Below, one piece after another: positions 40,965 through 50,688 of a stretch of 64,000 bases of DNA. The stretch spans positions 10,168,001 to 10,232,000 of the forward strand of contig NC_060023.1 in NCBI RefSeq assembly GCF_021134715.1. The letters run 5' to 3'. Source of the stretch: Daphnia pulex. Lineage: Eukaryota > Arthropoda > Branchiopoda > Diplostraca > Daphniidae. A model generated the notes under the pieces. It worked only from the letters and a program-made list of their open reading frames with translations, made no database searches and was not told the DNA's origin. A program made the position numbers and the translations under genes. How positions within the stretch are numbered: position 1 is the stretch's first letter; each line of letters opens with the position of its first letter.

Positions 40965-41858
40965 ATGGACCAAATTAATATCCACAAAATATATGTAGGT
41001 AAATCTGTAACTTTCATAATCTAATCACCACAGTTGATGCTTACACCCATCTCTGTATTCCAGTATTCTACATAACATGTGTTCGAGTGTTCAAGCTTGT
41101 CTACTGTCATCTCAAGATCTCATTTAGGTATTGCATTACTATTAATAGATTAATTGGATCATGGGCAAGTGTTACATTAAGTTGCTGAATAGACAACAAA
41201 CTTTTTAGCCACTGAGGATTCTTATTGCATTCTTGGCTAAACATTCATAAAATTTATTCAGCAAAGTTTTCTTGCGATACAGATGCTTGTGATGCAGGCG
41301 GTGTTTGTGATCATAGGGATAAAATGGTCCCATGTAATAAGCCAAGCTGTGTCTTCCAAATCAGAGAAAAACAGAAAAACAAACAAATTTTGGTAGAACC
41401 CATGTACCAGTGTTGTAGATTCAAACGTGTTACATCTACAATAATGAACATGTTTTTTTTTTATTAAATTGCAATTGCCCATGAGGTTGAACTAGACTAA
41501 CTATTATAAGTTGGGAATTCTTCCCAAGTGTAGATTCCTTTGTAAAATATGTAATATTGAAGTAGTTTTGAGGCACTGTTTAGTTAATTTTATGCCTGTT
41601 CTGTCATTATGTTATGTGATATTATAAGACATCTTCTTAATATGAATTAATTAATTTTTTACTATTTTAACAGTCTCTGAGTATGAGCTGCAGCCAGTCT
41701 GTGAAAGGTGTGAACAAGACAGCTGTGCATTCAGTTTGTGGTGCTGCTCGTTGCTGCTATTATTATCATTGAATGTGTTGGTTATTCTGACCAATATCAT
41801 TAAGCATCCCACAAAGAAACCAGAAAAAATTTACAAAAAAGTAATTATTATATGTTGA
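40965..41858 (+). CDS. Tentative small Cys-rich membrane protein, four exons
   Basis: Exons 40965-40998, 41064-41127, 41317-41426 and 41674-41858 can be joined in frame (130 residues). The product would have a hydrophobic N-terminal part (VVFYITCVRVFKLVYCHLK), paired cysteines (VPCNKPSC, YQCCRF, VCERCEQDSC), a strong membrane helix (WCCSLLLLLSLNVLVILTNI) and a lysine-rich end. The last exon is the best part: acceptor TTTTAACAG followed by a helix plus positive stop-transfer residues. The other splice sites were picked partly to keep the frame, and the third donor (AAAC followed by GTGTTA) is weak. No family recognised. A looser alternative is that only the last exon is coding, or none. Confidence 0.22.
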
Positions 41859-41884
41859 TAAATTTCTAATTACTTTACCATTGT

Positions 41885-42445
41885 AAAGTTCAACCTGCAG
41901 ACGGTCCGGCCAGTTTGCATGTCCTTCACTTTCAAAGGTCAGGGAGATCATTACGTGTAAAACTGTCAATGCGGTGGTGAAGAGGTTGGGTGAGAACGGG
42001 AAGTGTTACATCATTATCAAGCAGGTACAATAGCCGCAAGGGTAAGCCATTTGGTATTCATTTTGATATTGGTTGTTGTAGACCCATCCCCAGCAACCTC
42101 AACCTAAAGAAGGAAAGGGCAGTTTTCATGTAAAATCTTTCAATCGAAGGTCACGGAGATCATAACGTAAAACGTGTCATGCGGTGGTGTAGAGGTTGGG
42201 TGAGAATGACACGTGTTTCATCATTATCAAGCAGGTACAATAGCCGCAAGGGTAAGCTATTTGGTATTCATTTTGATATTTGTTTTTGTAGACCCATCCC
42301 CAGCAACGTCACCTGCAGAAGGAAAGGCTAGTTTGCATTTCAATCGAAGGTCATGGAGAACATAACGTAAAACGTGTCATGCAGTGGTGTAGAGGTTGGG
42401 TGAGAACGGGAAGTTTTGCATTATTATCAAAAAGGTAGAATAACC
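41885..42445. repeat. Three tandem copies of a ~200-bp unit
   Basis: The segment GAGGTTGGGTGAGAA recurs at about 41971, 42189 and 42391, each followed by CATCATTATCAAGCAGGTAC-type sequence. Copies are followed by ACCCATCCCCAGCAAC. A shorter relative lies at 42890-43020. The same repeat closes the right arm of the inverted duplication around 54256-54560. Confidence 0.7.
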
Positions 42446-42478
42446 GCAAGGCTTAAGAGGAGGGGTGAGAAAAAGTCG

Positions 42479-42513
42479 TATAAAAGGCGAGAGAAAAGTC
42501 GATAGGGATCAGT
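42479..42513 (+). promoter_or_regulatory. Promoter/first-exon unit 1 of the YYTE gene (left arm)
   Basis: TATAAAAGG at 42479-42487 and initiator TCAGT at 42509, 30 bp apart. A conserved first-exon stretch ATCTCCGACACGG follows. The usual ATGG that abuts the donor GTAAAT reads ATTGG here (about 42587-42591), so this unit lacks the start codon. Confidence 0.65.
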
Positions 42514-42669
42514 CGAGCGAGTATCTCCGACACGGTAACAGCTGCATTCCACTATCTGCCACAAGCTGCATTCATCAGTTCTCAATCATTGGTAAATATT
42601 CTGTCGAATTATTCTGTGTTACATGGAGTTTAAATATGCCAGTTATTGAATAGCCAAATTATTTAATGT

Positions 42670-42799
42670 CTAGTCGTAAAAAAGGAGAGAAGGCGATAGA
42701 AATCAGTCGAGTGAGAATCTCCGACACGGTAATTGCAGTCTGTAGTCACTATTCGTTACCAACTGCATTCTTTGTGGTATTATCAGTTCGTAATCATGG
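42670..42799 (+). promoter_or_regulatory. Promoter/first-exon unit 2 (left arm)
   Basis: Follows an intron-end-like GTCTAG directly. The TATA position reads CGTAAAAAAGG, so the box is damaged. TCAGT and ATCTCCGACACGG are kept, and ATGG at 42796-42799 stands at a GTAAATATT donor. Spliced to 43219 it would begin MVNYVVVLML. Confidence 0.55.
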
Positions 42800-43034
42800 G
42801 TAAATATTCTGTTTATTTACACGGAGTTTTTGTACCAATTCTTTTTTTATTTGATAATTTACCAGTCACAATCGGAAAAATTTGATGTTCACGCTTGGAG
42901 GTCACAAGAAACATTTCGTAAAACTGGCATGCGGTGGTGAAGAGGTTAGGTGAGAACCGGACGTTTTGCATCATTATCAGAAAGGTACAATAGCCGCAAG
43001 GCTTAAGAGGAGGGGTTAGGGTGAGAGAAGGTCG

Positions 43035-43069
43035 TATAAAAGGAGAGAGCAAAGGTTATAGAAATCAGT
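43035..43069 (+). promoter_or_regulatory. Promoter unit 3, main promoter of the left YYTE gene
   Basis: TATAAAAGG (43035-43043) and TCAGT at 43065, exactly 30 bp apart, the canonical arthropod spacing. It lies directly upstream of the first exon with a full signal-peptide start (ATG 43115). The mirror copy is at 53639-53673. Confidence 0.75.
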
Positions 43070-43114
43070 CGAGTGAGTATCTCCGACACGGCAACAGCAA
43101 CTGCAGTGCACAAT

Positions 43115-44799
43115 ATGTCAGCAACTGCCTTCTTGGTCGCTTTACTGTTCTCAATCATCTGTTTGTTAACATGCCAGTTTTTATTGAATGCAAATGTTTA
43201 AATTTATTAATTGTCTAGTAAACTATGTCGTCGTGCTGATGTTGGGGAATGTATCGGCTCGTTCAACCACTGGTGTACTGATGTCTTCTGGGTATGGCGG
43301 GTATGAAACCGCGACGCCGCACGTTACTACACCGAGGCCCCTAAGTACTACACTACCAAGTCTCCAGATTATTACACCACTACTTCGCTGCCCCGAACTA
43401 CTACACCGAATCCCCGAAATATTATTCTTCCCCAAGCTACGCCATCAAAGGGTCGAGTACTACATCGAGGACCCTGATTACTACACCACTACATATCATG
43501 GGTAAATATTCTGTTACATGGAATTTAAATATGCCAACTATTGAATATCCAAATCATTTATTGTCTAGTCGTATAACAGGAGAGAAGGCGATAGATACAG
43601 TCAAATGGTTATCACCGACATGGCAACAACTGTAGTGCAGTAGTGGTCACCAACTGCATTCTTCATCGTACAACCAGTTTTGCAATCATGGGTAAATTTT
43701 TTTTTCCTGAGGTGTGAATTCGTGTTTTCTATTTTTCAACATGGCAGTTATTTTTGCATATTAATTTTTCAATTTAAATATTGTTTAGTAACTATTTTGT
43801 CGTGCTGCTGTTGGGTGTCGTTTCGTTGATGGCTGAGTCGACCACTGGTGTACTAATGTCTCCTGGGTATGGCGGATCCCAAAGCACGACGCCGCCGTCT
43901 TACTATGCAACAACAACAAATGACACGACCAGTTACTACACCGAGGCCCCCAAGGAACCGGAGTATTACACAACTACAAATGCCGCGCCAGCTTATTACA
44001 CCGAGGCTCCCAAGTACTACTCTGCTCCCAGCTACTACACCGAGGTTTCAGCTTATTACACCACTGAAACAGTTGAATACTACACCGAAGTAATCATGGG
44101 TAAATATTATGATCTTTGTTTCATTGAGATGTGAATCAAATCTACTTTAATATTTTATTATGTAAGTTATTATTGCATATGAATGTTCTAATTTTTTTTT
44201 GTCTAGTAAACAATGGCCTGCTGCTGTTAGGTGTTGAATCGTTGATGGCTGGATTGACCACTGGTGTGTCGATGTCTCCTGGATATGGCGGTTATCAAAC
44301 CACAACGCCGGCGTCTGACTGCACGACAACAACAACATACGCAACGACCAGTTACTACACTGAGGCCTCCAAGTACTACACCACCAATATTCCAGATTGT
44401 ATACAAAAACATAAGCTGTCCCGAGTTACTACACAGAAGCCCCGAAGTATTATTCTTCCCCGAGTTCCACCACCAAGTCATCGGAGTATTACACAACTTC
44501 GTATGCAGCGCCAGCTTACTACACCGAGGTTCTCAAGAACTACTCTGCTCTCAGCTACTCCACCGAGGCTCCAGCTTATCACACCACTAACGGTCGAAAA
44601 CTTCACAGAAGTGCCAAAGTACTACTCTGCCCCGAGCTACACAACCCTAACTGAGGCGGCCAAGTATTACGTAGCCCTAACTTTCTACACAACTGCTGCC
44701 CCTTCGTATTACGCTGAACCAAAATACTACACTGAAGACCCAGTTTGCTACACCACAACCTACGCTACACTCTGCTACTACACCGAAGCTCTGAAGTAG
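43115..44799 (+). CDS. Secreted YYTE-repeat protein, three modules (left arm)
   Basis: Exons 43115-43160, 43219-43501, 43789-44099 and 44207-44799 join in frame to 410 residues. The first exon gives a signal peptide start MSATAFLVALLFSI. Each of the next three exons begins with a hydrophobic leader (NYVVVLMLG, NYFVVLLLGVVSLMA, NNGLLLLGVESLMA). A shared TTGVLMSPGYGGYQ-like motif follows, then Tyr/Thr-rich repeats (SYYTEAPKYY). Module A and part of module C are read in a shifted frame, giving TTP and LHR runs instead of YYT. Exon-1 donor is GTTTGT, used elsewhere in this window. A poly(A) signal follows at 45025. No known family recognised; Tyr-rich secreted repeats suggest a cuticle, silk-like or adhesive role. 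Some modules may instead be decaying. Confidence 0.6.
43569..43691 (+). promoter_or_regulatory. Promoter/first-exon unit 4, inside an intron (left arm)
   Basis: Damaged TATA (GTATAACAGG), modified first-exon sequence and ATGG at 43688-43691 before GTAAAT. It lies between modules A and B. From this ATG, splicing to module B at 43789 meets an early stop, so this unit is probably a relic or drives a non-coding start. Confidence 0.5.
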
Positions 44800-45024
44800 T
44801 ACACTACGAAGGAACCTGAGTTTTATGCCACTACATACGATGTTCCGACCTGCTACACCGAAGTTTTAAGTATTACTCTGCTCCGAGTTATTACACCACT
44901 AAGGGATCTGAATGTTACACCACGACCGACGGTTCTCCAGATAACTACAAGGAGGCTTCTAAACTAGATCTGAAATTGTTTTTCATGTGATTTCACTGAG
45001 AATTGTTGTTGATGTTGAATGAGA

Positions 45025-45030
45025 AATAAA
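45025..45030 (+). terminator. Poly(A) signal of the left YYTE gene
   Basis: AATAAA 226 nt after the stop. The mirror copy on the minus strand is at 50458-50463. Confidence 0.6.
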
Positions 45031-45379
45031 TTTGTATGCGGGTAAACATCTTGTAAAACTTTTCTTAAATCCTTCAAGCCTTTTGCCATTGCGAAGTGTT
45101 CTCATTGTTTTAGATCTTTCCTAATTAACTTATGTCTGAAAACTCTGCTAAACAACATTCTGAAGTGGACGAATTTCATTATCAGGTCAAGTTACGAGAG
45201 AAACGTACTACGTTCTTTAAATTTTCATAAATGTTTACTGAAAGCAAGTCTTGAGATAAATAATGTAATATATATTACAAGACACAATGAACAAATACTT
45301 AAAAAGGAATTGCTATTTTGTCCCACCTCCACCCACAATTCCACCACATTTTACAATCACATACATACATACACTTAAG

Positions 45380-45665
45380 TTAACCCGTTGGCTGCCACGC
45401 CATACAACCCGTAGGTTGCTCTCTACTAATCTACGCGCCACGTCTGAAGGATCCATGACCAAGTGGGACTTGCCATTGCTGACAAGTCCGTGCTGACAAG
45501 GGGGGTGGGGGGACTGAGGTGCATTGCCTTATAACAGGCTTGCCTTGCGGCAAATTTTGGGCTTGGCGACTCTCCGACCCCGCGGCTTGTAAACCACGAG
45601 ACCGAACAGCGCGGCCCGTGCAGGGGAGCTAGGGGAGAACAAAGGCGTGGCAGCCGACGGGTTAA
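45380..45665. mobile_element. piggyBac-like MITE, left copy
   Basis: TTAA (45380-45383), then CCCGTTGGCTGCCACGCC, and at the far end GGCGTGGCAGCCGACGGG, then TTAA (45662-45665). The terminal inverted repeats differ at one base. A TTAA target duplication with termini starting CCC is the piggyBac signature. The 278-bp interior has no transposase, so the element is non-autonomous. The open frame 45529-45750 on the minus strand crosses the element end and is not taken as a gene. Confidence 0.8.
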
Positions 45666-45929
45666 CTAACACTAACACAAATATATTACCAACAACAAAT
45701 GATGATCCGCGCTGACATTTTGGAGATACCGGCGAAGTTTTGGTGTCCATCTTCTCGACGTTTCCTCTGCATTACCTGAATAAAGAGAAAACAATTCTGA
45801 TTAAGTGACATGCCAATAAAAGTTACATAATACAGATGGAAACAATAATCAGGTTTTTAAGCTCAAACATTTAAAGATACACTTTTTTTAACTTAAAATC
45901 AAGCTTGCAATATTGAGAACTGTAAACAG

Positions 45930-46317
45930 AACAAAGCTCACTTGCTAGTTACAAAAAAAAATTCCAGAAGTAGACCGGAAGTAACCACAGCGCCTCAACC
46001 ATTGAGCTGTCGTCAAATTAAACCACATATTCGTGATCTCCATAAAATTTGGGGTCGATTAGGTGTGATTTAAACGAAATCCAAAATTTGGCCAAAATCG
46101 AGAATTTTCCTGAACTATAGTTCAGGAAAATTTTCGAAACCGGAAGTACGAAAACGTAAAAAAGATAACATGAACTTTACCACAAATTTTACGAGGATCA
46201 CGAATATGTGGTTCTTTTGCTCCTCGAATGCATATTTACTTAACTACTGACTGAAATGAGCAAACCGGAAGTAGAAAAAAAACCACATTTTTAAGAATCT
46301 AACAAGTGAGCTTTGTT
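45930..46317. mobile_element. Foldback MITE with central 30-bp palindrome, left copy
   Basis: Bounded by AACAAAGCTCACTTG (45930-45944) and its exact reverse complement (46303-46317). Inside, AACCACATATTCGTGATC-type sequence near 46020 reappears inverted near 46195, and the centre is a perfect 30-bp palindrome at 46103-46132 (half-site AATTTTCCTGAACTA). ACCGGAAGTA occurs three times (about 45974, 46139, 46264). No coding capacity. No obvious target duplication. Superfamily undetermined. Confidence 0.75.
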
Positions 46318-46569
46318 GGAGGAATAGATATCGTCAGTTTCCACTAAAAAATTTCCACACAACAGCTGCCGATAAATGTTTAAAGAGATTTCAAAGTAAC
46401 TGAAACTGACTGTTTTGACAGCTGCAAATTTTTGAAAAGCCATCTAGCGTTAGAAAAAAGAATCTAAGTATCTCCATCTAAGTAACACACTAACACTTCT
46501 TTTACGCACACGAAGGGCCTGATTTTGGAATTACTACACAGACAGAGTTTTACGCAAATAGATAACTAG

Positions 46570-47705
46570 TAGATAATCTAAGAAAATAAGTCAATTGTTG
46601 GGTACCTGGGCATAATCCCGTGGTGAGTGACTGCAGGTGTGTAACAGCGGACGGAAGCGATCACTGTTAAAGTGATCCAGAAACTCGCCAAGTCGCCAGT
46701 GAAGTAAAACCAATTGTGTTTAGAAGCAGTGAAACTTGATGAGCGTGCGTCACGAAGATAAGGATGGAGAAGAACGTTGATGGAGTCCCTCTTCCGTCAT
46801 GGACAAAGGTCAGCATTCAGCACAAGAATCTCCGTGACAGGACCACACGATTCCATAAAGAAACTGCGTGCTTCTGTAATATAAATTGTTTTTCATTAAT
46901 AAAAATTTAACTGTCAATAAAGCATATCAATCTTTACCTATTTTAAGAAGCACACTGATTGTTCATGATGAAAAAACCGTGAAAATGGAATTCACTGCAA
47001 CCAACAGCATTGCTCCACATGTTGAGATAAATTTCCTGATGCTCAAGAAAGTGTCATGAAGTATTGCAGTAGCATGGTGATAGGTGGTTCACTTCACACT
47101 CTTCATGTCACTGAAACTCTAAGTGGAAACGGGACAAGGAAATTCTCTATGTTATTTACAATTTACACAAATTTACCTATGAGAAATAAAACTGTACCTA
47201 TCTCTTAGCTGGGCTGCCTTCTAAACAGAAGTAAAAACAGCCATAACAACAAACATGCTGTTGCAGGGTACGCCACCAAAATTGCGAGATTCAGAAAAGA
47301 TCCTATGATTCAAGAATACCTATGTTACATGAAAATCTGAATTGTAATGGTCTGGTAGCAGTAATTGGAAAATACCTTATTTCGGTATTCCACTATATGT
47401 GTGCTTCAAACATGAGTTTTAGGCTTTTGACTGCATGAGGATCTAATGGATGGAAATTGACTCAGCGCTAAGTCAACTTGCTGGAATGACTGACAGTATG
47501 CATCTGAATTTGGAGAAATAAGTTGGTACAGTATAAAAATAATGAAACTATGTCAAGATAAACCTACATAAGTTACGAACTTCAATTTGGTATATGAAAT
47601 CACAGGAATATAAGTATTAATTAGCTACAATTTGTTTCGCCTTTTTCGCCTCGTTTCTCGATGTAACAACAACAAAGGCGACACTAGCGACATCTAGTAA
47701 TGCGT
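46570..47705. repeat. Unclassified repeat, left half of the central spacer
   Basis: Reverse-complement relative of 47735-48918 but with frequent mismatches and indels, unlike the flanking arms. The inner end is a block GGCGACACTAGCGACATCTAGT near 47678-47700 preceded by AACAACAACAA. The same end closes a third copy at about 55556. No open frame of note; probably a degenerate non-autonomous transposon. Confidence 0.65.
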
Positions 47706-47734
47706 TTTGAAATCCTAATTCGTAAGTAGGTAAC

Positions 47735-48918
47735 TAGATGTGGCTAGTGTCGCCTTTGTTGTTGTTTAATCGTGAAACGAGGCGAAAAAGGCGAAACAAA
47801 TTGTAGCCATTTAATACTTATATTCCTGTGATTTCATTTACCAAATTGAACTTCGTAACTTATACAGGTTTATCTTGACATAGTTTCCTTATTTTTATAC
47901 TGTATCAAATTATTTCTTCAAATTTTAGATGCATACTGTCAGTCATTCCATACAAGCTGACTTAACGCTCAGTCAATTTCCATCCATTAGGCCCATCATG
48001 CTATCAAAAGACTAAAACTAATGTTTGAATCTCACATATGGAATACACATCTCCAGAGTAAAGGTATTTTCCCATTACTACTACCAGACCATTACAATTC
48101 TGATTTTCTTATAACATAGGTATTCTTTTTCATGAACCATAGGACTTTTCTGAATCTCGCAATTTTGGTGGTGTAACCTGCAACATTATGTTTACTGTTA
48201 TAGCTGTTTCTACTTCTGTCTAAAAGATAACCCAGCTAAGAGATAGGTAGAGTTTTATTTCTCTTAGGTAAATTTGTGTAAATTTGTAAATAACATAGAA
48301 AATTTCCTTGTCCCATTGCTACTTAGAGTTTCAGTGACATGAAGAGTGTGATGTGAATAATGATGTGTGTATGCATACATGTTCCAGTTCTGCTTGATGC
48401 CTTACTAAATTCATCACCCGTATGATAAAGGTAAGCATCAATACCACCTATCACCAAGCTACTGCAACACTTCATGACACTTTCTTAATTAGCATCAGGA
48501 AATCTCAACATGTGGAGTAATGCTGTTGGTTTCTGTGATTTCCATTTTTACGGTTTTTTCATCATGAAAATTGCAGTGTGCTTCTTAGAAAAGGTAAAGA
48601 TTGATATGCTTTATTAACTGTTATATTTTCATTAATGTAATACATTTTATTTTTACAGAGCACGTAAGAGATCCTTAAGCCAATGCTGATCATTCTCCAT
48701 GACGGAAGAAGGACTTCCACCTACGTTCGGCTACATCCTAATCTTCTCGACGTACGATCATCCAGCTTCACTGCTTCAGTGCTTCTTATGCTGAAAAACA
48801 ACTTTTCTTGCTTCACTGGCGAGGCTGGATCACTTCAGTTGCTGTGACACACCTGCAATCACTCACCACGGGATAACGGCCAGGTACCGGACAATGACTT
48901 ATTTTCGTAGATTATCTT
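47735..48918. repeat. Unclassified repeat, right half of the central spacer
   Basis: Inverted relative of the left half, starting CTAGATGTGGCTAGTGTCGCC near 47737-47757. It contains an insertion relative to the left half around 48350-48430. Together the halves form an old, imperfect palindrome whose axis is near 47720. Confidence 0.65.
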
Positions 48919-49170
48919 CTAGTTATCTATTTGCGTAAAACTCTGTCTGTGTAGTAATTCCAAAATCAGGCCCTTCGTGTGCGTAAAAGAAGTGTTAGTG
49001 TGTTACTTAGATGGAGATACTTAGATTCTTTTTTCTAACGCTAGATGGCTTTTCAAAAATTTGCAGCTGTCAAAACAGTCAGTTTCAGTTACTTTGAAAT
49101 CTCTTTAAACATTTATCGGCAGCTGTTGTGTGGAAATTTTTTAGTGGAAACTGACGATATCTATTCCTCC

Positions 49171-49558
49171 AACAAAGCTCACTTGTTAGATTCTTAAAAA
49201 TGTGGTTTTTTTTCTACTTCCGGTTTGCTCATTTCAGTCAGTAGTTAAGTAAATATGCATTCGAGGAGCAAAAGAACCACATATTCGTGATCCTCGTAAA
49301 ATTTGTGGTAAAGTTCATGTTATCTTTTTTACGTTTTCGTACTTCCGGTTTCGAAAATTTTCCTGAACTATAGTTCAGGAAAATTCTCGATTTTGGCCAA
49401 ATTTTGGATTTCGTTTAAATCACACCTAATCGACCCCAAATTTTATGGAGATCACGAATATGTGGTTTAATTTGACGACAGCTCAATGGTTGAGGCGCTG
49501 TGGTTACTTCCGGTCTACTTCCGGAATTTTTTTTTGTAACTAGCAAGTGAGCTTTGTT
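49171..49558. mobile_element. Foldback MITE, right copy
   Basis: Mirror of 45930-46317, with the 30-bp palindrome at 49356-49385. Confidence 0.75.
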
Positions 49559-49822
49559 CTGTTTACAGTTCTCAATATTGCAAGCTTGATTTTAAGTTAA
49601 AAAAAGTGTATCTTTAAATGTTTGAGCTTAAAAACCTGATTATTGTTTCCATCTGTATTATGTAACTTTTATTGGCATGTCACTTAATCAGAATTGTTTT
49701 CTCTTTATTCAGGTAATGCAGAGGAAACGTCGAGAAGATGGACACCAAAACTTCGCCGGTATCTCCAAAATGTCAGCGCGGATCATCATTTGTTGTTGGT
49801 AATATATTTGTGTTAGTGTTAG

Positions 49823-50108
49823 TTAACCCGTCGGCTGCCACGCCTTTGTTCTCCCCTAGCTCCCCTGCACGGGCCGCGCTGTTCGGTCTCGTGGTTTACA
49901 AGCCGCGGGGTCGGAGAGTCGCCAAGCCCAAAATTTGCCGCAAGGCAAGCCTGTTATAAGGCAATGCACCTCAGTCCCCCCACCCCCCTTGTCAGCACGG
50001 ACTTGTCAGCAATGGCAAGTCCCACTTGGTCATGGATCCTTCAGACGTGGCGCGTAGATTAGTAGAGAGCAACCTACGGGTTGTATGGCGTGGCAGCCAA
50101 CGGGTTAA
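49823..50108. mobile_element. piggyBac-like MITE, right copy
   Basis: Exact mirror of 45380-45665, at the same relative place in the other arm. The insertion therefore preceded the inverted duplication or was copied by later conversion. Confidence 0.8.
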
Positions 50109-50688
50109 CTTAAGTGTATGTATGTATGTGATTGTAAAATGTGGTGGAATTGTGGGTGGAGGTGGGACAAAATAGCAATTCCTTTTTAAGTATTTGTTCA
50201 TTGTGTCTTGTAATATATATTACATCATTTATCTCAAGACTTGCTTTCAGTAAACATTTATGAAAATTTAAAGAACGTAGTACGTTTCTCTCGTAACTTG
50301 ACCTGATAATGAAATTCGTCCACTTCAGAATGTTGTTTAGCAGAGTTTTCAGACATAAGTTAATTAGGAAAGATCTAAAACAATGAGAACACTTCGCAAT
50401 GGCAAAAGGCTTGAAGGATTTAAGAAAAGTTTTACAAGATGTTTACCCGCATACAAATTTATTTCTCATTCAACATCAACAACAATTCTCAGTGAAATCA
50501 CATGAAAAACAATTTCAGATCTAGTTTAGAAGCCTCCTTGTAGTTATCTGGAGAACCGTCGGTCGTGGTGTAACATTCAGATCCCTTAGTGGTGTAATAA
50601 CTCGGAGCAGAGTAATACTTAAAACTTCGGTGTAGCAGGTCGGAACATCGTATGTAGTGGCATAAAACTCAGGTTCCTTCGTAGTGTA

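Larger units (their letters stand above)
42150..46569. repeat. Left arm of a large inverted duplication
   Basis: Reverse-complement counterpart of 48919-54565. Matching positions sum to 95488 from about 44131 to 46569. They sum to about 96708-96712 from about 43190 outward, because the right arm contains an extra 1.22 kb. Sequence near the centre (44131-46569) looks almost base-for-base identical. Outward, for example around 42670 versus 54030, differences are frequent. The arm carries promoter units, a three-module YYTE gene and two MITEs. Confidence 0.93.

Noticed and set aside
41225-41467. Cys-containing 80-residue open frame
   Set aside because: Overlaps the tentative exon at 41317 in the same frame but its upstream half contains in-frame acceptor-like sites and no start context. 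It ends in a homopolymer.
45529-45750. Open frame for a 73-residue protein (and its mirror at 49738-49959)
   Set aside because: It runs across the end of the piggyBac-like MITE and duplicated flank; no splice or family support.
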